Shown one piece after another: positions 1-6,653 of a stretch of DNA of 10,144 nucleotides. The notes beneath the pieces are model-generated. The model did not search any database. It saw only the letters and a program-made list of their open reading frames with translations, and was not told the DNA's origin. Positions within the stretch are counted from its first letter, which is position 1; each line of letters starts with the position of its first letter. The position numbers were made by a program, and so were the translations under genes. This stretch comes from an uncultured Lachnospiraceae bacterium. Lineage in GTDB: Bacteria > Bacillota > Clostridia > Lachnospirales > Lachnospiraceae. The stretch lies in assembly GCA_910588895.1 (NCBI GenBank), contig CAJUSS010000132.1:1-10144 (forward strand). Direction: 5' to 3'.

Positions 1-93
1 TGACCGATCATGCGCCTGCACCTATACAACAATTGGCGTGGGTGTGAATAGTAACGACGGGTGATAAAAAACTGCCAAATTTTCCAAAAAAGC

Positions 94-122
94 TTTCATT
101 TCTCCCCATTTTATGGTATTAT
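94..122 (+). promoter_or_regulatory. Weak candidate promoter of the ABC importer operon
   Basis: TATTAT at 117-122 matches five of six bases of the sigma-A -10 consensus. The upstream -35 region (around TTTCAT, 94-99, 17-bp spacer) is poor, so an activator or a different start point is possible. A start near 129 would leave a leader of about 75 nt before the binding-protein gene. The surrounding stretch (about 62-125) is AT-rich, in contrast to the coding DNA. Bases 1-60 hold no gene I can support. Confidence 0.35.
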
Positions 123-204
123 CATCTAAGAGGCCGGTCGGATGGGCGTTGATGTGTACGTCAGGATATCCGGATCGGCCGACAGAAAGAAGGAGGACAA
201 GTTT

Positions 205-1419
205 ATGAAAAAAAATTTAGCATTGCTCTTAGCGTGTTCCATGATGCTGGGGATGACCGCGTGCGGCGGAGGCGGCAGCACAGAGACCACAGCGGCAGCG
301 ACGGAGGCGGCTACGGAAGCCCCTGCCACTGAGGCAGAGAAGGCGGAGGCTCCTGAAGAAGGAGAGGCCGAGACGGAAGCCGAGGCAGGAGCGGCTGCGG
401 CAGGCGATATGGATGCCCTGATCGAGGCAGCGAAGGCAGAAGGCGAGCTGACGGTGTACGGCTCCTGCGAGGAGGAGTATCTGTCCTTGGCCTGCAAGAA
501 TTTTGAGGATCTTTACGGGATCAAGACCAAGTTCCAGCGTCTCTCCACCTCCGAGGTGTACACCAAGATCTCCGAGGAAGCAGGGAAGCCGTCGGCGGAC
601 GTATGGTTCGGCGGCACCACGGATCCCTATAATGAAGCGGTGGCGGACGGCCTGCTGATGGAATATGAGGCGGTGAACGCCGCGAACCTGATCAGCGAGG
701 ATTACAAGGATCCCACCAACTGCTGGTACGGCATCTACAAAGGTATCCTGGGCTTTATGGTCAATACCGAGGAGCTGGAGCGTTTGGAGCTGGAAGCGCC
801 CAAGACCTGGGACGACCTGACCAAGGAAGAGTACAAAGGCCTGATCATGCTGTCGAACCCCAACACGGCCGGTACGGCAAAGCTCCTGATCAATACCATG
901 ATCCAGATGAAGGGCCATGACGAGGCTATGGAGTATTTTAAGGCGCTGGATCAGAACATCAACCAGTATACCAAGTCCGGCTCCGGCCCGTCGAAGATGG
1001 TAGGCCCCGGCGAGTGTGTGATCGGTATCGGTTTTCTTCATGATGGCATCTACCAGATCCTCCAGGGCTATGACAATATCGCGCTGGTGGTACCGGAGGA
1101 CGGCACCTCCTTTGAGGTGGGCGCTACCGCGATCTTCAATGGCTGCTCGCATCCCAATGCGGCGAAGCTGTGGATCGAGTATGCGCTGTCTCCCGACTGT
1201 GTGGACCATGCCAAGGAGGCCGGATCCTATCAGTTCCTGGTGCTGTCCAATGCTAAACAGCCAGAGGAAGCGGAGACCTTCGGTCTGGATATGAACAATA
1301 CCATCGATTACGATTTTGAGGATGCGAAGGCGAACAGCGCCCAGTATGTGGAAGACTTCTTCGAGGCACTGGGAAGCTCCGCGGACAGCGCAGACTCCAG
1401 CCGTTTCATGACGGAGTGA
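205..1419 (+). CDS. ABC importer substrate-binding lipoprotein, AfuA/FbpA-like (family SBP_bac_6/8 type)
   Basis: This is a predicted 404-residue extracellular solute-binding lipoprotein that would deliver ligand to the permease encoded just downstream. Residues 1-20 form a lipoprotein signal peptide (MKKN, hydrophobic core, lipobox MTAC) with the lipidated cysteine at C20. Residues 21-68 are a low-complexity Thr/Ala/Glu/Gly linker, and the binding domain starts near residue 69. The pattern ADVWFGGTTDP (131-141) is typical of the FbpA/AfuA/PotD-like cluster. I see no Tyr-Tyr iron-binding pair; at the comparable place there is FLHDG (H279, D280), followed by FEVG (E304). As I recall it, the hexose-phosphate binder AfuA uses a His-Asp pair and a downstream Glu with nearly the same spacing. 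The ligand is therefore unproven, with a sugar phosphate as one hypothesis. I chose the ATG at 205 because AAGGAGG (190-196) lies 8 nt upstream and the signal peptide begins there; an in-frame ATG at 142 would bury the signal peptide. A stem-loop follows the gene. Confidence 0.9.
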   Translation: MKKNLALLLACSMMLGMTACGGGGSTETTAAATEAATEAPATEAEKAEAPEEGEAETEAEAGAAAAGDMDALIEAAKAEGELTVYGSCEEEYLSLACKNFEDLYGIKTKFQRLSTSEVYTKISEEAGKPSADVWFGGTTDPYNEAVADGLLMEYEAVNAANLISEDYKDPTNCWYGIYKGILGFMVNTEELERLELEAPKTWDDLTKEEYKGLIMLSNPNTAGTAKLLINTMIQMKGHDEAMEYFKALDQNINQYTKSGSGPSKMVGPGECVIGIGFLHDGIYQILQGYDNIALVVPEDGTSFEVGATAIFNGCSHPNAAKLWIEYALSPDCVDHAKEAGSYQFLVLSNAKQPEEAETFGLDMNNTIDYDFEDAKANSAQYVEDFFEALGSSADSADSSRFMTE

Positions 1420-1515
1420 CCGAGCGGCGGCCCTGTTTGTGATGACCGGAGCATATGTCCTGTCAGCTGTGCATGGCCCAGGTCTTAAGTGTGAGAAAAA
1501 GATAAGCGAGACAGA

Positions 1516-1552
1516 ACTGCTGCGTAGTGCGTCCACCGCGCTACGCAGCAGT
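1516..1552 (+). promoter_or_regulatory. Intercistronic stem-loop between binding-protein and permease genes
   Basis: A 12-bp perfect inverted repeat (1516-1527 with 1541-1552) extends inward through one T-G wobble and three more pairs (1529-1531 with 1537-1539). The result is a 16-bp stem around a 5-nt loop (1532-1536). No T-run follows, so it is not a standard intrinsic terminator. Such hairpins after binding-protein genes commonly protect the upstream mRNA end or thin transcription, so that the binding protein outnumbers the permease. That role is inferred here from position. The rest of the 178-bp gap (1420-1597) shows nothing else I can support. Confidence 0.7.
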
Positions 1553-1580
1553 CTGCATATCAGGGGATATCCAAAAAAGT

Positions 1581-1590
1581 AGAGAGGGGG
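1581..1590 (+). promoter_or_regulatory. Ribosome binding site deciding the permease start
   Basis: The purine run AGAGAGGGGG ends 1 nt before the ATG at 1592 but 7 nt before the in-frame ATG at 1598. The spacing favours 1598 as the start. Confidence 0.6.
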
Positions 1591-1597
1591 AATGTAT

Positions 1598-3310
1598 ATG
1601 GCGAAGAAACAGAGCGCGGCCCTTGAGCGGAAAAAGTTCTTTTCCGATCCGATCTTGATCAGCATGATCGTGGTTTTGCTGGTCTTTTTGGCATTGTTCA
1701 TCTTATATCCGCTCCTGATGCTGCTGGTGGACAGCTTCTTGGAGGAGGGGAGGGTCACCCTCAGCGTATTTGCGCGGGTGCTGAGCCTGGAGCGTTTCCA
1801 GAAGGCGTTTAAGAACACCTTGGTCTTAGGTGTGATCACCGGGCTTACTTCCACGGCGATCGGACTGCTGTTCGCCTATGTGGAGGTTTATGTGAAGCTG
1901 CGGACAAAGCTCCTGGAGAAGCTGTTTTCGGTGGTGTCCATGCTGCCGGTGGTCTCGCCGCCCTTTGTGCTGTCCTTATCCATGATCATGCTCTTCGGGC
2001 GCAGCGGGATGATCACCCGCTCTCTGCTGAAGATCTACGATTCCAATGTCTATGGGTTAAAGGGCATCGCGATCGTGCAGACCCTGACCTTTTTCCCGGT
2101 CTGCTACCTGATGCTGAAGGGGCTTTTAAAAAACATCGACCCGTCTTTAGAGGAGGCCACCCGGGATATGGGGGCTACCCGGTGGAAGGTGTTTACCAGT
2201 GTGACCTTTCCTTTGCTTCTGCCTGGTCTGGGGAACGCGTTCCTGGTGACTTTTATCGAATCCGTGGCGGATTTTGCCAATCCCATGCTGATCGGAGGCT
2301 CCTACGATACCCTGGCCACCACGATCTATCTGCAGGTCACCGGCGCCTATGACTCCACCGGAGCGGCGGCTATGTCGGTGGTGCTCCTATCCCTGACGGT
2401 GGTGCTGTTTTTGATCCAAAAGTATTATTTAGAGAAGAAGACGGCGGCCACCCTGACCGGGAAGGCCTCAAGACAGCGGATGCTGATCGAGGATAAGAGC
2501 GTCACGGTCCCTTTGACCCTGTTCTGTACCCTGGTGGCGGCCTTCGTGGTGCTGATGTATGTGATGGTCCCCTTTGGGGCGCTGTTCACCTTGTGGGGCC
2601 GGGATTACAGCCTGTCGCTGAAATGGTTCCAGTATATGTTCCGGACCAGCGGCTTAAAGGCCTTTAAGGATTCTTTTGTGCTGTCCCTGATCGCGTCGCC
2701 GCTGACCGCCTTTTTGTCCATGGTGATCGCGTACCTGGTGGTGAAGAAGAACTTTAAGGGCAAGGGCTTTATCGAGTTTGTGTCCATGCTGGCCATGGCA
2801 GTCCCCGGTACGGTGCTGGGCATCGGGTACATCCGGGGCTATGCCAACGGGCTTTTCCGGTCCGGGATCATGAGCGGGCTTTACGGTACGGGCCTGATCT
2901 TGATCATCGTGTTCATCGTCCGGAGCCTTCCTACCGGCACCAGGAGCGGGATCTCGGCCCTGCGTCAGATCGACCGGTCGATCGAGGAGTCGGCTTACGA
3001 CATGGGGGCGGATTCGGCCCGGGTATTTATGACGGTCACATTGCCCCTGATCAAGGATTCTTTTTTCAGCGGTCTGGTCACAGCCTTTGTGCGGAGCATC
3101 ACGGCGATCTCCGCGATTATCCTGCTGGTGACGCCGGACTTTTTGCTGATCACCTGCCAGATCAATGAGCAGGCGGAAAAGGGGAATTACGGGGTGGCCT
3201 GCGCCTACGCAACGGTGCTGATCGCCATCACCTACGGCGCGGTGCTGATCATGAACGTGCTGATCCAGTTCTTTGGGACCAGCCGTAAGATCCAGGTGAA
3301 GGAGGAGTAA
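1598..3310 (+). CDS. ABC importer permease, fused two-domain (FbpB/AfuB-like)
   Basis: This 570-residue inner-membrane protein forms the whole translocation pore. It consists of two homologous BPD_transp_1 halves in one chain, as in FbpB/AfuB-type importers, rather than two separate permeases. I read about twelve hydrophobic segments, near residues 20-45, 73-95, 110-134, 155-176, 209-232, 257-276, 303-330, 358-383, 391-412, 428-445, 487-515 and 535-558. Each half carries an EAA loop that docks on the ATPase. The first is EEATRDMGA (from residue 185) followed by a phenylalanine-leucine-proline-type turn; the second is EESAYDMGA (from residue 463) followed by TLPL. The central linker (about 278-302) is charged and presumably cytoplasmic. 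The start at 1598 is favoured over 1592 on ribosome-site spacing, which changes only two residues. The gene lies between the binding-protein and ATPase genes, with only 4 nt before the latter, so it is clearly co-transcribed with it. Substrate cannot be read from the permease. Confidence 0.93.
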   Translation: MAKKQSAALERKKFFSDPILISMIVVLLVFLALFILYPLLMLLVDSFLEEGRVTLSVFARVLSLERFQKAFKNTLVLGVITGLTSTAIGLLFAYVEVYVKLRTKLLEKLFSVVSMLPVVSPPFVLSLSMIMLFGRSGMITRSLLKIYDSNVYGLKGIAIVQTLTFFPVCYLMLKGLLKNIDPSLEEATRDMGATRWKVFTSVTFPLLLPGLGNAFLVTFIESVADFANPMLIGGSYDTLATTIYLQVTGAYDSTGAAAMSVVLLSLTVVLFLIQKYYLEKKTAATLTGKASRQRMLIEDKSVTVPLTLFCTLVAAFVVLMYVMVPFGALFTLWGRDYSLSLKWFQYMFRTSGLKAFKDSFVLSLIASPLTAFLSMVIAYLVVKKNFKGKGFIEFVSMLAMAVPGTVLGIGYIRGYANGLFRSGIMSGLYGTGLILIIVFIVRSLPTGTRSGISALRQIDRSIEESAYDMGADSARVFMTVTLPLIKDSFFSGLVTAFVRSITAISAIILLVTPDFLLITCQINEQAEKGNYGVACAYATVLIAITYGAVLIMNVLIQFFGTSRKIQVKEE

Positions 3311-3314
3311 GTAG

Positions 3315-4394
3315 ATGAAGAAAGAGAAAAAAGGAGTCCGTCTGGAGCATATCTCCAAGATCTATCAGGACCCCAAGACCGGAAAAGAATTTTACGCGGT
3401 GCAGGACACCACCCTGGATATCGAGGCAGGGACCTTTGTCACCCTCCTTGGCCCTTCCGGCTGCGGGAAGACCACCACTCTCCGGATGATCGCAGGCTTT
3501 GAGAGCCCCGATGAGGGTGAGATCTACTTAGGCGGCCAGCCGATCAACAGCCTGACGCCCAATAAGCGGGATACGGCCATGGTGTTCCAGAGCTATGCTC
3601 TCCTCCCCCATTATAATGTCTTTGACAATGTGGCCTATGGGCTGAAGATCCGAAAGCTCCCCAAGGAGGAGATCCGCAAGCGGGTGATGGATATCCTGCG
3701 GCTGGTGGAGATGGACGGGATGGAGACCCGTATGACCAATCAGCTCTCCGGCGGCCAGCAGCAGCGTGTGGCGCTGGCCAGAGCTCTGGTGCTGGAGCCG
3801 GGAGTGCTGCTCTTTGACGAGCCCCTGAGCAATCTGGACGCGAAGCTGCGGGTGTCCATGCGGACGGAGATCCGCAAGATCCAGCAGAAGGTGGGGATCA
3901 CGGCGATCTATGTTACCCACGACCAATCCGAGGCTATGAGCATCTCCGATAAGATTATCATCATGAGCAAGGGCAAGGTGGAGCAGATCGGGACCCCGCG
4001 GGAGATCTACTACCATCCAAACTCCAAGTTCGTGGCGGATTTTATCGGCGAGGCGAATTTCCTTAAGGCCAAGGTGCTGAAGGTGCAGGGGGAAAAGGCC
4101 CAGATCCAGGTGGCCGGACAGCAGCTTTTGGTAAACGATCATGTTGGGATAAAGGAAGGGGAGGAGGCCTCCCTGGTCATCCGGCCGGAGGCTGCCGTCC
4201 TGTCCGACAAGGGCCATCTGGAGGGCGTGGTCACTCTGTCCACCTTCATGGGCGCATACCAATATTACCAGCTGCAGGTAGGCGACATGGAGATCCAGAT
4301 CACGGACTATAATCCGGTCAACCGGAAGATCTATGAGGTGGGGGAGAGGGCTTTTCTGGATTTTGACGCAAAGGGCGTTTATATCCTGCGATGA
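3315..4394 (+). CDS. ABC importer ATP-binding protein (PotA/FbpC/AfuC-like)
   Basis: This 359-residue cytoplasmic ATPase powers the importer, probably as a homodimer. All nucleotide-binding elements are intact: Walker A GPSGCGKT (46-53), Q-loop Q92, signature LSGGQ (144-148), Walker B LLFDEP (165-170), D-loop SNLD (172-175) and switch histidine H202. After the ATPase core, residues from about 245 form a TOBE-type regulatory domain, with typical phrases such as IGEANFL (244-250) and VIRPE (288-292). Length and layout match PotA/FbpC-type subunits. The start ATG follows AAGGAGG (3299-3305), which lies inside the last codons of the permease gene, with a 4-nt gap between stop and start; translational coupling is likely. 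A strong terminator lies 55 bp beyond the stop, which ends the operon. Family assignment is firm; substrate is unknown. Confidence 0.96.
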   Translation: MKKEKKGVRLEHISKIYQDPKTGKEFYAVQDTTLDIEAGTFVTLLGPSGCGKTTTLRMIAGFESPDEGEIYLGGQPINSLTPNKRDTAMVFQSYALLPHYNVFDNVAYGLKIRKLPKEEIRKRVMDILRLVEMDGMETRMTNQLSGGQQQRVALARALVLEPGVLLFDEPLSNLDAKLRVSMRTEIRKIQQKVGITAIYVTHDQSEAMSISDKIIIMSKGKVEQIGTPREIYYHPNSKFVADFIGEANFLKAKVLKVQGEKAQIQVAGQQLLVNDHVGIKEGEEASLVIRPEAAVLSDKGHLEGVVTLSTFMGAYQYYQLQVGDMEIQITDYNPVNRKIYEVGERAFLDFDAKGVYILR

Positions 4395-4449
4395 TGCCGG
4401 ATCTGATCTTGGATCTGCTGACTGCTCCTTTATCTGGGAGCATGGAGAG

Positions 4450-4481
4450 GGGCTGCCGCAGCTTGCGGCAGACCCTTTTTT
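4450..4481 (+). terminator. Intrinsic terminator of the ABC importer operon
   Basis: An 8-bp perfect stem (CTGCCGCA 4453-4460 with TGCGGCAG 4464-4471) has a 3-nt loop. GGG (4450-4452) can add pairs with CCC (4473-4475) across a one-base bulge. Six Ts follow directly at 4476-4481. This is a textbook rho-independent terminator and separates the importer operon from the nucleotidyltransferase-kinase operon. Confidence 0.93.
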
Positions 4482-4489
4482 CACATGAA

Positions 4490-4530
4490 GCGATCGTGCA
4501 AATAAAAGGCGCGATCGTCCAAATAAAAAG
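4490..4530 (+). repeat. Two 20-bp direct repeats with 21-bp period, candidate AraC-type operator
   Basis: Copy 1 spans 4490-4509 and copy 2 spans 4511-4530; they match at 18 of 20 positions. Each starts GCGATCGT and ends in an A-rich CAAATAAAA block. The 21-bp period equals two helical turns and is the spacing known for AraC half-sites I1 and I2. The pair ends 12 bp upstream of the predicted -35 box at 4543, a fitting place for an activator. The nearby AraC-family gene is the obvious candidate protein, but that link is inferred. The A-rich blocks could instead act as an UP element. Confidence 0.6.
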
Positions 4531-4542
4531 GAGGCCGGGCTA

Positions 4543-4572
4543 TTGCTTTTTCAAGGGCTGCTCCATTATACT
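4543..4572 (+). promoter_or_regulatory. Predicted promoter of the nucleotidyltransferase-kinase operon
   Basis: TTGCTT (4543-4548) and TATACT (4567-4572) are separated by 18 bp. The -10 box matches the consensus at five of six bases; the -35 box is weaker, as expected for an activated promoter. Transcription would start near 4579, giving a short leader of about 30 nt before the ATG at 4610. Confidence 0.55.
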
Positions 4573-4609
4573 TAAAGAGTAAGAAATGGATCGGACAGGA
4601 GGTAATCGT

Positions 4610-5542
4610 ATGGGAGAAGGGAAGAGGCCGGCGCTGGTGGTCATGGCAGCCGGTATGGGCAGCCGCTATGGCGGGTTAAAGCAGATCGATCCGGTGGACG
4701 AGTATGGGAACATCCTTATGGATCTTTCCATTTTCGACGCGAAGGAGGCCGGATTTGACCGGGTGGTCTTTGTGATCAAAAAGGCGATCGAAAAGGAGTT
4801 TAAGGAAAAAGTGAGCCGGCGTATGGAGGCGCATATCCGGACGGATCATGTGTACCAGGAGCTGGACCGAATCCCGGAGGGCTTTTTAGTCCCGGAGGGC
4901 CGCGTAAAGCCGTGGGGGACCGGGCATGCGATCCTTTGCTGCAAGGATGTGATCCAGGGACCTTTTGCGGTGATCAATGCAGACGACTATTATGGCAAGC
5001 AGGCGTTCCGGGAGATGTACAGCCATCTGACCACCTGTGCGGACGATGCCAGGTATCAGTATGCGATGGTGGGCTATCGGCTGGACAATACCATGACGGA
5101 CAATGGCTATGTGGCCAGAGGGGTCTGTTCCATAGACGGACAGGGGAAGCTGATCGATATCCATGAGAGGACCCGGATCGAGAAGAGGGATGGGGGCGGA
5201 GCCTATACAGAGGATGGCGGAGCCACCTGGACCCACCTTCCGGGGGATACCATCGTATCCATGAACCTGTGGGGCTTTACGGCCAGTATCTTTGGAGAGC
5301 TGGAACGGCGTTTTGCCTCATTTTTGATCAGCGACCTCCCGGCAGATCCATTAAAGTGTGAGTATTTCCTTCCCTTTGTGGTGGACGGGCTCTTAAAGGA
5401 AAAGAAAGCAGAGGTGTCGGTCTTAAAGAGCCGGGAGAGGTGGTATGGCGTGACCTATAAGGAGGACAAGGAGACAGTGGTGCAGGCGATCCGCCAGATG
5501 AAGGAGCAGGGGCTGTATCCGGAGAGAGTATGGGAGGGATGA
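4610..5542 (+). CDS. Sugar-phosphate nucleotidyltransferase (NTP_transferase family)
   Basis: This is a predicted 310-residue cytoplasmic enzyme joining a sugar 1-phosphate to a nucleoside triphosphate to give NDP-sugar and pyrophosphate. The N-terminal nucleotide-binding loop is MAAGMGSRYGGLKQ (12-25). PWGTGHA (101-107) resembles the base/ribose contact loop, NADDYYG (123-129) contains the metal-binding aspartate pair, and MNLWGF (218-223) is in the sugar-binding half. The C-terminus lacks the left-handed helix acyltransferase domain of GlmU-type enzymes, so it is a stand-alone transferase. The ATG at 4610 has AGGAGG (4597-4602) 7 nt upstream. An in-frame ATG at 4586 lies almost at the predicted transcription start and lacks a ribosome site. 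The kinase gene starts one base after the stop, so the pair is coupled. By context the substrate may be HexNAc 1-phosphate or galactose 1-phosphate, but the sequence alone does not decide which sugar or nucleotide is used. Confidence 0.88.
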   Translation: MGEGKRPALVVMAAGMGSRYGGLKQIDPVDEYGNILMDLSIFDAKEAGFDRVVFVIKKAIEKEFKEKVSRRMEAHIRTDHVYQELDRIPEGFLVPEGRVKPWGTGHAILCCKDVIQGPFAVINADDYYGKQAFREMYSHLTTCADDARYQYAMVGYRLDNTMTDNGYVARGVCSIDGQGKLIDIHERTRIEKRDGGGAYTEDGGATWTHLPGDTIVSMNLWGFTASIFGELERRFASFLISDLPADPLKCEYFLPFVVDGLLKEKKAEVSVLKSRERWYGVTYKEDKETVVQAIRQMKEQGLYPERVWEG

Positions 5543-5543
5543 T

Positions 5544-6653
5544 ATGGAGGATAACGTTGCGAGAAGGATAGCGGCGGCAGAGGCATTTGCGGTAAAGGGG
5601 GAGATAAAGAGCTGCGAGCCCTATGGGAGCGGGCACATCAACCGCACCTTCCTTTTGATCTGTGAGGAAGAGGGGCGGGAGTATCCCTACATCCTGCAGC
5701 AGATGAATCAGGAGGTCTTTAAGGATATCCCGGGGCTCATGCAGAACGTGAAGGGCGTGACCACGTTCCTGCGCCGTCAGATCGTCGATCATGGCGGGGA
5801 TCCGGACCGGGAGACGTTAAATCTGGTCCTGACCAAGGACGGGCGGGACTATCACCAGGATACATGGGGGGATTTCTGGCGGGTATACCTTTTTATCGCC
5901 GGGGCCACCTGCTATAACCTGGTGGAAAGACCGGAGGATTTTTACCAGAGCGGGAAAGCCTTTGGACGGTTCCAGCGGCTTTTGGCGGATTTCCCGGCAG
6001 AGCGGCTCACAGAGACGATCCCTCATTTTCATGATACGCCGGCCAGGTTTGCCGCTTTCCAAAAGGCCGTGGAGGAGGACTGCAGAGGAAGGGCCGGCCA
6101 GGTGGAGGCGGAGATCCGGTTCATCCGGGAACGGGAAGAGGAGATGGGACTGGCCCTCCGTCTCCAGCAGGAAGGGAAGCTTCCCTTGCGGGTGAGCCAT
6201 AATGATACAAAGCTGAACAATATCATGATCGATGATGCCACCGGACAGGCGCTCTGCATCATCGACCTGGATACCATCATGCCTGGCTTTTCGATCTTTG
6301 ACTATGGGGATTCCATCCGGTTCGGCGCCAACACGGCAAAGGAGGATGAGGAGGATCTGTCCAAGGTATCCCTGTCCCTGCCCCTTTTTGAGGTGTATAC
6401 CAGAGGCTTTCTGGAAGGGAGCGAAGGCCGCCTGACGGAGACGGAGATCCGGATGCTCCCCTATGGGGCAAAGATGATGACCCTGGAGTGCGGGATGCGT
6501 TTTTTGACCGATCATCTCATGGGAGATGTGTATTTCCATATCAGCCGGGAAGGGCACAATCTGGATCGCTGCCGCACCCAGCTGGCGCTGGTGGCCGATA
6601 TGGAAAAGAAATGGGCGGATATGGAGCGCATCGTAAGATCGGATCAGCCCTGA
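5544..6653 (+). CDS. NahK-like N-acetylhexosamine 1-kinase (aminoglycoside phosphotransferase fold)
   Basis: This 369-residue cytoplasmic kinase probably phosphorylates GlcNAc/GalNAc at the anomeric carbon. The length is close to bifidobacterial NahK (LnpB, about 359 residues). The N-lobe has the glycine-containing loop YGSGHINRTF (27-36) and the probable ATP lysine/partner region around YILQQMN (49-55). The C-lobe carries the phosphotransferase motif VSHNDTKLNN (217-226), with catalytic base D221 and metal ligand N226. The second metal site, IIDLDT, lies at 239-244 and is followed by FDYGDSIRFG (252-261), which is characteristic of the NahK-like group. The ATG has GGAGG (5533-5537) 6 nt upstream, within the end of the preceding gene; stop and start are one base apart. 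The gene end overlaps the convergent AraC gene by 10 bp. The nearby GH112 gene strongly supports a HexNAc kinase role; another sugar 1-kinase activity remains possible. Confidence 0.85.
   Translation: MEDNVARRIAAAEAFAVKGEIKSCEPYGSGHINRTFLLICEEEGREYPYILQQMNQEVFKDIPGLMQNVKGVTTFLRRQIVDHGGDPDRETLNLVLTKDGRDYHQDTWGDFWRVYLFIAGATCYNLVERPEDFYQSGKAFGRFQRLLADFPAERLTETIPHFHDTPARFAAFQKAVEEDCRGRAGQVEAEIRFIREREEEMGLALRLQQEGKLPLRVSHNDTKLNNIMIDDATGQALCIIDLDTIMPGFSIFDYGDSIRFGANTAKEDEEDLSKVSLSLPLFEVYTRGFLEGSEGRLTETEIRMLPYGAKMMTLECGMRFLTDHLMGDVYFHISREGHNLDRCRTQLALVADMEKKWADMERIVRSDQP

Noticed and set aside
87..100. Possible CcpA cre site around AAAGCTTTCA before the importer operon
   Set aside because: The central CG of the cre consensus is missing and the arm spacing does not fit; it is more likely chance in an AT-rich promoter stretch.
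265..410. GC-rich imperfect repeats in the binding-protein gene as a repeat element
   Set aside because: They encode the Ala/Thr/Glu-rich linker common after lipoprotein cysteines in such bacteria and need no other explanation.
1516..1552. Calling the intercistronic hairpin a terminator
   Set aside because: The stem is strong but no T-run follows and the downstream importer genes have no separate promoter I can identify.
229..1854. Long minus-strand open frame of 541 codons opposite the binding-protein gene
   Set aside because: It is a shadow of a GC-rich gene: the plus strand has a signal peptide, lipobox and solute-binding motifs, while the minus translation is Arg/His/Leu-rich without recognisable domains and runs across the intergenic hairpin.
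205..4394. Naming the importer as ferric iron or spermidine/putrescine transport
   Set aside because: The overall architecture fits those families, but the Tyr-Tyr iron pair is not visible and no polyamine-specific feature is seen, so I left the substrate open.
4391..4582. 63-codon open frame whose ATG overlaps the ATPase stop codon (ATGA)
   Set aside because: It reads straight through the intrinsic terminator, the 21-bp repeats and the next promoter; its AIVQIK peptide duplication simply reflects the DNA repeat.
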